Origin: Sepioteuthis lessoniana
Lineage: Eukaryota > Mollusca > Cephalopoda > Myopsida > Loliginidae
Assembly (NCBI GenBank): GCA_963585895.1
Contig: OY757916.1
Location: forward strand, 19,470,027 to 19,534,026
Direction: 5' to 3'
DNA length: 64,000 bases
Below, in pieces: positions 31,678-42,462 of the stretch. The stretch's first letter is position 1, and each line of letters begins with the position of its first letter. Made by a program: the position numbers and the translations under genes. The notes under the pieces were generated by a model. It saw nothing but the letters and a program-made list of their open reading frames with translations, was not told the origin of the DNA and ran no database searches.

Positions 31678-31903
31678 TTAAGCATGTTTGATTAAATAGT
31701 GAAGACACATTTTGTCTGTATAATTTAATCAAGATCCTTTCGAGTTTCCTGATATGATGGGTCCGAAAGCGCTCGGAACAATTTTGATAAATTCATCCAC
31801 CAATTCCAACCTGAAACCAAGACACTTATCTGGAAACTCGAAAGGATCTTGATTAAATTAGTCAGGCAAAATGTGTCTTTACTATTTAATCAAATATGCT
31901 TAA
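31678..31903. repeat. Inverted repeat, ~75-bp arms, ~73-bp loop
   Basis: The left arm 31678-31755 (AAGCATGTTTGATTAAATAG ... CGAGTTTCCTGAT) pairs with the right arm 31829-31903 (TCTGGAAACTCGAAAGG ... CAAATATGCTTA) with few mismatches. A transcript would fold into a long hairpin. It sits exactly between two S4 copies in opposite orientation. Confidence 0.9.
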
Positions 31904-31908
31904 ATATA

Positions 31909-32006
31909 TATATTCACAGACAGACTGTTTTTTGTATCACAAGTCTTCAGTGTGGCTAGACGCGTGAGACACTCCAAGCTGGGATTGAAACCCGCTAAAC
32001 TTTACG
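31909..32006 (+). repeat. S4 SINE, partial
   Basis: TATTCACAGACAGACTG, TTGTATCACAAGTCTTCAG, GGCTAGACGC, GGGATTGAAACCCGC, TTTACGTC. Reverse partner of 31492-31655 across the hairpin. Confidence 0.65.
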
Positions 32007-32193
32007 TCAGAGTTTAACAGGTTGGAATTCAGAGTTTTCTTTCTCCTAGATCAGTTGCTATACTAATAGGTAGATACATAACTTCCCCAAGGGTATTAGC
32101 GCAATATGAAAAGGAAACAAACTCGTTTACGGTTTGAACTCGAGTAGCCGTGTCCATTTCTTATGATGATAACCATTACACCACGAGCGCCTC
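32007..32193 (-). repeat. S2 SINE, internally shortened
   Basis: GAGTTTAACAGGTTGGAATT, CCTAGATCAGTTGCTATAC, CCCCAAGGGTATTAGCGC, then GAACTCGAGTAGCCGTGTCC and CATTACACCACGAG. The TATTTACCC part is missing. Confidence 0.75.
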
Positions 32194-32249
32194 CATTTTC
32201 TTGTGTCATTTACTTTATATTTTCAATGATTATTCAATAATCATTATTT

Positions 32250-32805
32250 AATCTGTAGCAGGAAGTATTTCAAATTATTATTTAGCGCAGGAATTGCTTT
32301 GGCCGGTAGAGTTCGAATTTATATATTTCATCCAATGAGAATGACTAATGCCATTCTGCCCGGGTCACCTCCACGGGGCAACATAAAAAGGTCGCGTTAA
32401 CCATTTCTCGACCTCTCTTTTCGCTTCCTCCTTGTTAGCACCAAGGACAGACTAGACGACACGAGAGAGAATATTCCCTCTCTATCTCTCTCTTTGTCTA
32501 TTCCGGACCGATTCCAACAGCAGACATAGGGACTTTTCATCTCGAGAGAGCACATTCAACATTTGTTCCTCTGCTTCCTTTAGGAGACCATTCCTTATCA
32601 ATTATTTCTCCCTCCTAAATCAAATGGACCTCGAAGCTTCTGGCTGAGTACAGAATTCCTGCACGGCTATTCACAACTGTCCTTCTTCTATTATTACTCA
32701 AAGCACAAAGGAAAACTTTATCTCAAGCAAACATTAAAGCTTCCCCTTTGAAAACTATCAATACTTTCGTCAACGTCTTCATTATTTATTTTCTTTCTTT
32801 TAATA
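32250..32805 (+). other. Possible LTR or promoter-bearing block
   Basis: A GC-richer block has an ACATAAAAAGGTCGCG TATA-like site near 32381, then a pyrimidine-rich stretch. It could be bounded by TGTAGCAGG (32254) and ATATAACA (32805). No target duplication or second copy is seen, so this is weak. Confidence 0.25.
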
Positions 32806-32854
32806 TAACAAGAAGCAACCAGGACTCATCAACACTAAGTGCCATTTTTGTATA

Positions 32855-33741
32855 CGAGGTGCATACGATAAGTTTCCAGACTTTTTTCGTATGGGCATTT
32901 AAAATTGTCGTAGACTCTTGAAAATTTAGTATGTTATTGCTATATATCTTATGAGATGACCAATTTCAGGTTCAAATGAACAGCTATAACAGGAATTGGA
33001 ATACACCCTACTAAAGCCTGATTGTCACAGCTGGTGAATTTCAAAAATGCAATCTGAACATGAGGACACTTTAGAAGAACGATATGCAATAAAATTCTAT
33101 TTTAAACTTGGAAAAAAAATGCCACAGAAACGTGTGGAATGCTTCAGACTGCTTTTGGAGCCTCTTGCATTAATCGAGCACCAGTTTTTGAGTGGCGTGA
33201 GAAATTCAAGGAAGGCAGGGAGTCAGTGAGGAATGATGAGAAGCGTAAGGAAGTCAATACACCAGAGTTGATTGGCCAAAGGGTTAGGGTTAGGGTTACT
33301 ATGTTGAGGTTTTAAGGGAGTTCAGGAAGAGATTCCGTCGGAAGAAGCCAGCACTTTTCAAATCGGGTCAGTGGCATTTCTACCAGGACAATGCACCAGT
33401 ACACAACTCCATCCTTGTCACAGACTATTTGACCAAGACGGGCATCAAGACAGTTCCTCACCGTCCTTATAGTCCAGACCTTGCTCCCTGTGACTTTTGG
33501 TTATTTCCTAAGCTCAGTGGCTGTCGTTATGTGACAATTCAGGAGATGAAAGAGGCTGTGACGGAAGTCATTGACACGCTAACACAAGAGGACTTCCTTG
33601 GGCATTCCAGAAGTTGTTGGAACTATACAAGTGCATTTCAGCCGGAGGAGATTACTTGGAAGGGGACAAGAGTGTCATGTGTGTACTATCAATAAAAGTG
33701 CCCATACGAAAAAAGTCTGGAAACTTACCGTATGCACCTCG
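32855..33741 (+). mobile_element. Internally deleted mariner, copy C, both ends intact
   Basis: An 887-bp element flanked by TA, with inverted ends CGAGGTGCATACGATAAGTT and the reverse of TACCGTATGCACCTCG. The 60-residue frame from 33047 is the transposase N-terminus (MQSEHEDTLEERYAIKFYF). The C-terminal frame from about 33350 includes YQDNAPVHNSILV and PDLAPCDFWLFPKL; 34 residues separate the two Asp. Between them, 33280-33298 holds GGGTTAGGGTTAGGGTTA in place of the core with the first Asp. Best preserved of the three copies. Confidence 0.92.
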
Positions 33742-33891
33742 TAAATGGTAATAGTATCTGCCCTTAATTAACTTCTTATTTTTTTTTACCAATGTCTCTA
33801 TTAAAATCTAGCTGAGTTAGCTTTGTTTCAAAACAGCCTATGTTATGAAGTTATTTTACTGACTTCCTACAAAGTCAGGATTTGACACAAG

Positions 33892-34418
33892 TGTACCATA
33901 GCCAGATACGGCTATGTGTGAAATGGACATATAATGTTCATATATAACATAGGAATCTCGAAACACGAAAACACTTGCGACTTCTTAGTTCAGGTACGAA
34001 ACTTTTTATTACCTTTGAGTTTAAAGGTTCTTCGATATAAGGAGAGAGATACACATTCTTTCTATTCAGGCTTTTTCATCTGCACCCCCAACACGTGCGA
34101 CACCTGCCCAAGGCCTCCGTGAGCAAGCGAAAGCCAACCGTCTTCTCCCGAGGCAGGTCTCAACTCCGCTCAACTAACTGACTTTTTCAAAAAATCCCCA
34201 AATCCTCCGCACGCTTCCGGTGCGTGACGTCATTCGCACTTGCTAGCCCCGTTCCTCGTCTGAGCTATTGTGACATCTCCGAGTGACGCGTCCACCCCCG
34301 CGTGCGCGAACACCTGTGTTAATGTTGCACCTGAGTAACCCATGCACTGAGCCGAAAGGTTCTCAGCCTAACTAAACCCAAAGGCATGAAACCGAAATCC
34401 ATTGGCCATTATATTACA
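33892..34418 (-). mobile_element. LTR-like element, family LTR-b, copy 2
   Basis: 527 bp, ends TGTACCATAG and ATATTACA. It shares the block with CGAAACACGAAAACAC, GTTCAGGTACGAAAC and the AATAAA signal (minus strand) with 28681-29234. The flanks are CAAG and CTAG, a possible 4-bp target duplication with one mismatch. Confidence 0.7.
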
Positions 34419-34419
34419 C

Positions 34420-34676
34420 TAGGTCATTTCATTGAATTGGGTACTCACGAATCGAGACATGCGCGACCGTCACAAAAAAATGCTTGATTTCGGCGGTATT
34501 CCTCATTGTGGGGCAACTCCGGTGCCAAATGATAAACTCAGCTCGGTCAAGTAGGTATTCCCAGGGGTGAACGTTCCGTGGGATCCGGTAATTAGCTAAA
34601 TAACATCCACCTGACACGAACGCCAGGTGACCACAGAAAACGAGACAGAGGGCAAGCTCATTTTATGAAATGACCT
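34420..34676. mobile_element. Small inverted-repeat element (MITE-like)
   Basis: Ends AGGTCATTTCAT and ATGAAATGACCT are a perfect 12-bp inverted pair over 257 bp. The 62-residue minus frame 34429-34617 lies inside it and has no recognised motif. Confidence 0.5.
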
Positions 34677-34754
34677 TCTGTCAAATCCTGACTTTGTAGG
34701 AAGTCAGTAAATTGACTTCATAACATAGGCTTTTTTGAACCAAAGCTAACCCTT

Positions 34755-35112
34755 TCAAAACCTGTAATGTGTTTTTTATATCTCTAAGAAAAAGAGGTTT
34801 ACATAGTATATGGTATAAATTATTTGCATTCTTGTATTAACAAAGCCAGGTTTAATAAATACTTGGTACTACTGATTTCTAATATTGTTTTGTTCTTAAA
34901 CTTATCAAAAGCAATCCAATCTCGCATAGAAATCATTTGAAATAAAATAAGAGTAATCTTTCATATGCTTTCTTTTAGTTTCTTTAGTTTTTCTTATAAT
35001 ATTTTATTACATTAAAACTTAAATGCCCATAAATTAAAACGTCAGAGACCCCCTTTTCTCTATTAACTTGTTTGTCTTCTTGACTAAAATATATAAATCC
35101 CTGCGTTGCTTG
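34755..35112. other. No recognised gene
   Basis: AT-rich, no motif-bearing frame. Confidence 0.4.
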
Positions 35113-35116
35113 AAGT

Positions 35117-35143
35117 CATGAAACTTATCATATGCACCTCGTC
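35117..35143. mobile_element. Isolated mariner end
   Basis: CATGAAACTTATCATATGCA followed by CCTCG matches the right inverted end of the 32.9-33.7 kb mariner with two or three changes. No left end or coding part is visible nearby. Confidence 0.6.
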
Positions 35144-35228
35144 AACCAAGTATCTGATCTTGACATAACTAGTTCAATTTCTATTTTATCTTTTTATTAT
35201 TATAAATAGTACTTACTAATTAATTTAT

Positions 35229-35480
35229 ATTGGTCTAGTGAGTAGAGTGTTCGCCAATGGCCCAAAAGACCAGGGTTCAATCCCAGGTCGAATCATACTA
35301 AAGACTTTAAAAATGGTACTTGATACCGCCTTGCTTACACTCAGCACTCACTATAAGGAAAAGATCAAGGGTAAAGTGGACCAATCCAGGGAATGGAGTA
35401 GCGCCCCCCCTACACCTCGGTGTAGAAGCTATTGAAAAAGAGGGCATTCGGATCACCCTCAACTAAGGTCGTCAACCTTA
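35229..35480 (+). repeat. S1 SINE
   Basis: GGTCTAGTGAGTAGAGTG, GGTTCAATCCCAGGTCG, AAGGGTAAAGTGGACCAATC, ending CCCTCAACTAAGGTCGTCAA. Confidence 0.9.
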
Positions 35481-36237
35481 CTAATTAACATTGTTGGCGG
35501 ATTAAACAGAGTGGTCTCCTCAATCACAGTTTTTGAGGAAACTCTCTCATATCAAGAATCCTTTTTGGTAACGAGACAAGATGAAGCGTGGAATCCGCTC
35601 TTTTCCCGAACAGGAGTTTGAGTTGTGCAGACGTAGTGTACGTTCCTCAGCGGATTGCAAATGAGGCCTCCCTACTTTATATTCCATTTTTTTTTTTTTT
35701 TTGCCATATGAACTTTTCAGTTCGTTCCTTGAACGTATGTGATTCTTGTATAGCCTAGGGAAGGAACTAAGTTCTCTACACGTATTGTGTACAATGAAAA
35801 GTCTTATTATATTAATTGACTTGTTCTATTTCCAAACGAATATTCTTTGTTCGATTACTCTTTTTGGGATAATCTAATGCGTTATAAGAAACAGGGTGTT
35901 ATCCACGAATTAACACCTCGTTAAATCTTATAATAATAACTGGGTAGATAAAACAACGTACTCATGGTTACACGTACTTTGAGGAGGGCTTTTTTGGCAC
36001 ATAGCTGTTATCTGCCTTTCAACATAAGACTCGCCTCTCGTCACCGTTGTGGCTTCAACTTTTTCCACAGAGTTTTCATCTATTTTCGGATTGGTATGTC
36101 CTCTTTGCGAGTACTTCCCGAGGGATTTATCGCTTTAGTTACTCACAATCGCTGCCACCATAAAAATATATTTTTGGACAGGGACACAGACATCTATTAA
36201 TACTAGTCAGTCATATTGAACACAAGCTACTTATTAT
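35481..36237. other. No recognised gene
   Basis: A 78-residue plus frame at 35964-36200 has no motif I recognise. A T-run sits at 35684-35702. Confidence 0.4.
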
Positions 36238-36525
36238 TCGTGGTGTTATGATAATCGTCGTAGGAAATGGACATATCGACCTGAGTTCAAATCCTGGACA
36301 AGGCTGTTTACAGTTCACATAGCGCTTATGACTTTAGGAAAGGTAGGCATACCACTATTATCATTCCAGCCATGGAGAAATAGTAGGGCAGACGGGGCTC
36401 TTAACTTTGGTCCGACAATCGGTTTAGGTAAAGGAAAACTCTGAATTCAAACCGGTTAAATTTTGCTTAAATAGTTGACCGTGGATCGCACTCTGCTTGT
36501 GGTGGAGGGATTAGTATATATTATC
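36238..36525 (+). repeat. S2 SINE
   Basis: GGTGTTATGATAATCGTCGT, GAGTTCAAATCCTGGAC, CATGGAGAAATAGTAGGGC, GGATCGCACTCTGC-type end. Confidence 0.8.
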
Positions 36526-36539
36526 AAAATCTCCGCACA

Positions 36540-36636
36540 GACAGTATGTGACGCAAGGTCATTTTTAAACGGAGTTTAACAGGTTTTAATTCAGAGTTTT
36601 CCTTCTCCTTGACAGGTTGCCTAACTAAGGCTAAAG

Positions 36637-36640
<4 letters not shown>
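36540..36640 (-). repeat. S2 SINE 3' part, inverted partner
   Basis: GACGCAAGGTCATTTTTAAA, CAGGTTTTAATTCAGAG, GACAGGTTGCCTAACTAAGG. Head-to-head with the plus copy just upstream. Truncated by the CA/TA tract. Confidence 0.75.

Positions 36641-36694
<54 letters not shown>
36639..36694. repeat. (CA)n(TA)n microsatellite
   Basis: About 30 bases of CA and 26 of TA. Confidence 0.95.
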
Positions 36695-36699
<5 letters not shown>

Positions 36700-37585
36700 C
36701 ATTTAAAAATTACTTATATTTTTTTAGATAATATTTATTTCAGCAGACCTTATATATTAAACAATCTGCATCTTCAGACAAAGAAATAATGAGAAATTTC
36801 TAATAAAGATTTAGAAAAAAAAACCCACAAAATTCAGGTCTCCCTATCTCCCTAACCCAAATCTGATTTGCTTCTTTTGCTTTTTATTTTTTTTTACTAA
36901 GTAAAGACCAAAGTATTTGATCTTCCTGTCTGGTTGACAAATGACATTTAATTCCAGAATCAAGATGAATCGATTTTTTAACTCTCTTTCCTTTCATTTA
37001 TTTTATGTGATGGCAAATAAACTCTTAAACCCAATGAAGGAGATAAATAAAAAATATAGAATAAAGGAATAAATTGATTTAGGGAGATAAAATTATCTAT
37101 AATAAACAACTTACATGGGAATTAATAACCTCTTAAGAAATATAAAATTATATTATAAAATATTATATTGTATATTAATACTATTTTATCAAAAAAACTA
37201 AGAAAATTGTCATTTTAATACTATTCAATATAATTGGTCACATTAAAAAAATTATACCAGTTAATGTTAAGACATTATTCAAAATTATAAACAAATACAA
37301 CATAAATTTATATATCCTCAATATTACAATTGTATCATACATATTATCATAAGATTCATATTATTACGAAACCTCAAATCCTTAAATTTATAGATAAAAT
37401 TATACCAAATATTGTAAATAATGCCATATTAAAACTTATCATCACAATTAATATTACCATTACAATTATTACTTCTAATCGTTAAGCCTAATTAACATTA
37501 TAGTTATAATAAATATAAATAACATCAATGCCAACAAAACCAAAAAAAAAAAACAACATATCAACAACTTTCACGATCAGGACCC
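36700..37585. other. Very AT-rich stretch, no gene
   Basis: AAATTATA-type low-complexity words dominate. No repeat family or motif-bearing frame is recognised. Confidence 0.5.
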
Positions 37586-38330
37586 TTTCTGAAGTGGACC
37601 AGAGATGAACTTAAACAAATGGACCAAAGAACAAGAAAACTAATGACCATGCATAAGGCATTACATCCCAGAGATGACATTGACAGAATATATGTTTCAA
37701 GAAAAGAGGGAGGAAGAGGACTTGCCAGCATTGAAGACAGCGTTGACGCATTGCTACGACGACTCGAAGACTACACAGAAATACACGAAGGAGGACTGAT
37801 TACATCCATCAGAAATGATTCTGACAACACGATGGACAACAGAATAACAATAACTAGCAAACAAAAATGGGAAGAAAAGCAACTCTATGGGCAGTTTAAA
37901 CGACTAATAAACAACATCTCACACGACAAAACCTGGACCTAGCTTAGAAAAGGAAACTTTAAGAGAAACAGAATCTCTTCTAATAGCAGCATAAACAACG
38001 CTGCAAGAACCAATTATATCAAAGCGAGAATAGATAAGACCCAACAAAATATCAAAAGTAGGCTATGCGGTGACAGAGATGAAACCATAAATCACGTAAT
38101 AAGCGAATGTATCAAATTAGCACAGAAGGAGTATAAGACTAGACCCGACTGGGTGGGCAAGGTGATCCACTGGGAGATGTGCAAGAAATTTAAATTTGAC
38201 CATACGAACAAATGGTATATGCACAATCCAGCATCTGTCCTAGAAAAGACACACATAAACTCCTTCGGGACTTTGACATACAGACAGATCCCCTAATCTC
38301 GGCCAGAAGACAAGACCTAATAATAATCGA

Positions 38331-38371
<41 letters not shown>

Positions 38372-38720
38372 TGCAAAAATGTCGACTTTGCTGTTCCGGC
38401 TGACGACAGAATAAAACTGAAAGAATGTGAAAAGGAGGATAAGTACCTCGACCTTGCTAGAGAATTGAAAAAAACTATGGAACGTGAAGGTGACAATTAT
38501 ACCAATTAAGTTAGGTGCTTTTAGTAAAATAACTAAAGGATTATTAAAGGGACTGGAGGACTAGCAGGTTGGTGGACGAGTGGAAACCATCCAAACTACA
38601 GCATTATTGAGAACGGCCAGAATACTGAGAAGAATCCTGGAGACTTGAGGAGACTTGCTGTCACTCAAACTCCAGTGAAAGACCATCAGCTAAAACTGAT
38701 GTGGAAAACTCTTAATGAGT
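37586..38720 (+). pseudogene. LINE family L2 C-terminal half, most complete copy
   Basis: The 107-residue frame 37619-37942 (MDQRTRKLMTMHKALHPRDD, YVSRKEGGRGLASIEDSV) is typical of the segment after the reverse transcriptase domain. After a stop the frame goes on with NAARTNYIKARIDKTQ, then RLCGDRDETINHVISEC (a Cys-His-Cys cluster, first Cys replaced by Ser), then DWVGKVIHWEMCKKF. A GA microsatellite has expanded inside the coding region at 38332-38368 and shifted the frame. The last words (LARELKKTMEREGD) and 3' end match the 8-9 kb fragments. The reverse transcriptase itself is absent. Confidence 0.85.
38332..38368. repeat. (GA)n microsatellite inside a LINE relic
   Basis: About 18 GA units between codons for IIIDK and the former IVDFAVPADDRI. 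Its expansion added codons and changed frame. Confidence 0.95.
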
Positions 38721-38739
38721 AAATATAAATAATAATAAT

Positions 38740-39080
38740 AATTAACATTTGATAATAAATAACAATAGCAAATCATTCTAATTAATATTAATGATAATTA
38801 CTATGTAGTACAAAAAAAATCAATCATAATATGCACTCTGTAATCAAAACAAATTGATACCTTATGTTGCTTATTACATAAATAAATAAAAAAAAAACTA
38901 GTTAAAAAAATAAAAGAATTATTTTAGATCAAATCTTATAACGTTTAAGCTAAAATCCAAAGTACATTTACTTTAATCAAATTTAAAAACATATATATAT
39001 ATACAAATACATACAAATACAAACCCATATATATATATATATATATATATAAATTTGCCTTTATTGTTGTCGCTTCTTTT

Positions 39081-39159
<79 letters not shown>

Positions 39160-39160
39160 C
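38740..39160. repeat. AT-rich low complexity with (TA)n, (CA)n and (CA)n(TA)n
   Basis: TA tracts at 38991-39002 and 39029-39050. A compound CA/TA tract at 39083-39154. Confidence 0.9.
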
Positions 39161-39334
39161 TAAAGTCAATTCACATGAGCTTATATCTATTTTCATAGCG
39201 ACATTTAAATATCAAATCATTTCTTTGATTTAGTGATTTACTGGTATTTCTATATTTTATAATACTATTTTCTTCTTCGAGACAGAGATTATATCTACTT
39301 CTGAAATTACTTGGGGTGGTTGATATTTTACCAG

Positions 39335-40951
39335 CCAACAAGATCGAATACTCCTGTGGAAACAGCATTTCGAGAATTTACTTGGAAACCCTCCGGAAGT
39401 TACTCATGAACCAATCATGAGAATTATAAGTAAGCAATTAGACATCAAATTAGGACCGATTACTCAAGAGGAACTCGACTCGGTACTGAGAAAAATTAAA
39501 AATAGACAGGCAGCAGGGCTTGATGAAATACCCCCAGAAATGTAGAAGACCAGAAAATTCGAAGGCATACTGCACCGATACTGTAATGCCGTATATAATC
39601 AAAATCCTATAGCCAGAGGGATGAAGGGATGCATCCTCCCCTTCCCTAAAAAAGGCGACCTCAGATTAGCCAACAACTACCGAGGTATAACACTTATGTC
39701 CATAGTGGCCAAGATATACAATGCCCTACTACGCAACCGCAAAGAGCCCCAAATTGACAACACACTTTGGAAGAACCAAAATGGCTTCCGGAGAAGTAGA
39801 TCCATGACCTCATAAATTTTGACTATCCGTCGAATTCTTGAAGGTGTACACGCAAAAAAATAGAGGCAACAATATTATTTGTCGATTTTACAAAGGCCTT
39901 TGACTCCATTCACAAAAGAAAGATGGAGCAAATTCTACTCGCCTACGACCTACCCAAAGAAACCGTCGCTGCCATAATGATGCTCTATAGAAACACCAAA
40001 GTAAAAGTCCGTTCTCCGGATGGAGACACAGACTACTGTGACATTGTAGCAGGTGAACTGCAAGGAGACACATTAGCCCCATACCTCTTTATCATCTTTC
40101 TAGACGACGTGCTTAAAACATCTATCGATAAAATCAAAGAAAACGGTTTCAAACTAACAAAAGAAAGAAGCAGAAGGTACCCTACAAAAGCAATTACCGA
40201 TGCCGACTACGCCGATGATATAGCGCATCTGGCAAACAAAGCAGCCCAAGCCGAAACCTTGCTACATAGTCTGCAACGAGCCGTTGCAGGCATCGGCCTC
40301 TATGTCAATGCACGCAAGACGGAATATATGTGCTTTAATCAAACAGGCGACATCTCCACTCTAAACGGTGGCTCTCTGAAACTTGTTGACAAATTCACCT
40401 ACCTAGGAAGCAGTGTCTCATCAACCGAGACAGACATCGATACGCGACAAGCCAAGGCATGGACAGCTTTCGATAGGCTATCGGTCATATGGAAGTCAGA
40501 CCTGACCGATAAATTTCTTCCAAGCAGTAGTCGTATCGATAATGCTATATGGATGCACTACATGGACGCTAACTAAACGAATGGAGAAAAAGCTTGACGG
40601 CAACTACACAAGAATGCTGCGAGGAATATTGAACAAGTCTTAGAGGCAGCACCCCACAAAGCAGCAGCAGTACGGCCATCTACCACCCATTACGAAAACT
40701 ATCAAAATTAGACGAACTAGACATGCAGGACACTGCTCGATAAATAGGGACGAGCTCATAAGGGATGTACTCCAGTGGGTCCCTTCATATGGACGAGCAA
40801 AGGCAGGACGACCAGCTCGAACCTACATACTGCAGCTCTGTGCCGATACCGGATGTAGCCCTGAGAACCTGCCGGAAACAATGGACGATAGGGAGAGGTG
40901 GCGAGAGAGGATCAGGGATATCCGTGCTGATAGCGCAATATGATGATGATG
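39335..40951 (+). pseudogene. LINE family L1x reverse transcriptase, longest copy
   Basis: Coding resemblance starts near 39415 (GPITQEELDSVLRKIKNRQA, the N-terminal palm entry), then KGDLRLANNYRGITLMSIVA (39650), then FVDFTKAFDSIHKRKMEQIL (motif A region), then from 39923 a 217-residue frame with GELQGDTLAPYLF and DADYADDIA (intact YADD), and KTEYMCFNQTGDISTLNGGS. Defects: TAG in place of Trp at about 39543, TAA near 39814, one base lost in the A run at 39856, and a small deletion at about 40511 that breaks the frame. The C-terminal part continues to GRAKAGRPARTYILQLCADT and ends in ATG repeats at 40941-40952. The endonuclease domain is missing. Confidence 0.93.
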
Positions 40952-41159
40952 ATGGTGATCTAACTAATGGGGTAAGGCCACTATCCTTTAATCTCCCGAT
41001 CCATTTAGAAAGAGCTGTTTGGTTTCTTAAGGAAGGGTTAGAAAAAAGAATGTCTATGACTATAAAGCCTCTGCTTTGGATTTTGAATTTCATGGATATT
41101 GTAAATAGAAAATCCCAAAATAGAATCGTTCCAACCATCGGCACTTAATTTGGCCGAAG

Positions 41160-41905
41160 TGGAGAAGGGAGAAGTAATCTCTAACAGTGCGGCACCAAAA
41201 AGTGACTTCCTCCTTTTTGTCATGGACTACTAATTGAACTCTCAGTACGAATTCAGGGACCCAAACTGAAGGCACAAAGACTTAAGCCAACAGATTGGTT
41301 TGGTCACTCGCTTCTTGAATGAAGCTTCCGAAGAAATAAAAATAAATGAAAGTCGACAACTGAAGTTCTACCAAGAAAATTTAACTGAATGAAAATTCAA
41401 CCGAGAATTCTGCGGAAAAGAACCTTAAAGAAAACTCGAAATTTAATGAACTTTGAAATTTTTCGATAAAACAAAAGAGAAAAAAATACTCAGATTCAAA
41501 GAACTTTGTTCCCCGGACACTCTCAGATAAATTTCCTGCATATTGCACTAAAATTTGCAACACTTTATCTTTTCTATCCCTTTCTTTCTTATTTCTTGGT
41601 ATAAAATTCCTTAAAAAAAAACTTTATTGTCTGTGTTATCTTTTTGAACCAATATCCGAACTAGAAAGCTGCGGAACTTACTGTTTAAACTTACCGTAAC
41701 ACCTTACCGTTAATTGCACACTAAAGCTCCCCAAAAACTTTACCCAGTTAAATACTATTCTTGGCTTTAGTGTTACTCACATTCCTACAAACTTTATTCA
41801 CTTCATATAAAATTTTATTCCCCCTTAAACTTTTCTTAAATTAAAATTATTATCCCTATTAATTTCTTTATACAGGAAATTTAATTTTATCCCTAAAATC
41901 TTTTT
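41160..41905. other. No recognised gene
   Basis: Several short frames without motifs. A GAAAATTCAACCGAGAAT-type degenerate short repeat occurs around 41350-41460. Confidence 0.4.
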
Positions 41906-41906
41906 A

Positions 41907-41910
<4 letters not shown>

Positions 41911-41941
<31 letters not shown>
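41911..41941. repeat. (TA)n microsatellite
   Basis: About 15 TA units, directly upstream of an S2 SINE. Confidence 0.95.
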
Positions 41942-41944
<3 letters not shown>

Positions 41945-41998
41945 GGTAGGGAATATACGTGTTGAATGTTTGCACGTTTTATATTTGAATGTTTGCAG

Positions 41999-42287
41999 GA
42001 GGTGCTCACGGTGTAATGCTTATCGTCGTAGGAAATGGACACGGCGACACAAGTTCAAATCCAGGACGAGACTGATTGCATTTTCACATAGCACTAATAC
42101 CCTTGGAAAAGGTATGAATCCAATTATTCTCCCTCCAGCTATGGGTAAATAGTAGGACAGACTATGGTCTTCAGCCTTGGTGAGGCAACTAGTCTAGGAG
42201 AAGGAAAACTCTGAATTAAAACCTGTTAAACTCCACTTAAAAATTGACCTTGTGTCATATCCTGCCCGAGCGGAGGGGTTGGTAAAT
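41999..42287 (+). repeat. S2 SINE, full-length
   Basis: GGTGCTCACGGTGTAATGCT (head), ACAAGTTCAAATCCAGG (B-box region), GCTATGGGTAAATAGTAGGA, TTGACCTTGTGTCATATCC, CCCGAGCGGAGGGGTTGG. Forms an inverted pair with 42463-42742. Confidence 0.92.
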
Positions 42288-42369
42288 AGGATAATTCTTA
42301 GTAGAATCAACGTTGCTTAACAATTAAAAAAACTGTTTCCTTATCTCTTTCTGCTTGTGTTTGTAGTTT

Positions 42370-42462
42370 ACACAACCCCTCCGTCACGAGCAGGATGCGA
42401 TACGAGGTGAATTTTCGACGGAGTACAGCTAGTTTTAAGAGTGTTTTCCTTCTCCTATTTAC
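42370..42462 (-). repeat. S2 SINE 3' fragment
   Basis: CCCCTCCGTCACGAGCAGGA then GTGAATTTTCGACGGAGTAC and TTCCTTCTCC: a short, separate 3' end in the same orientation as the next copy. Confidence 0.65.

Larger units (their letters stand above)
33807..34752. mobile_element. Element with ~75-80-bp inverted ends, interrupted by an LTR and a small inverted-repeat element
   Basis: 33810-33886 (TGAGTTAGCTTTGTTTCAAA ... AAAGTCAGGATTTGACA) is the inverted copy of 34677-34752 (TGTCAAATCCTGACTTTG ... CAAAGCTAACCC). The space holds an LTR (33892-34418) and a 257-bp inverted-repeat piece (34420-34676). Confidence 0.75.

Noticed and set aside
28681..34418. One 5.7-kb LTR retrotransposon with LTR-b copies as its two LTRs
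   Set aside because: The copies are diverged, the interior contains unrelated SINEs and a mariner and no gag-pol signal, no polypurine tract precedes the second copy, and outer flanks (GTAC, CTAG) do not match.
40765..41148. 127-residue plus frame and its antisense frames
   Set aside because: The first part is an out-of-frame reading of the LINE C-terminus and the rest runs into unrelated flanking sequence.
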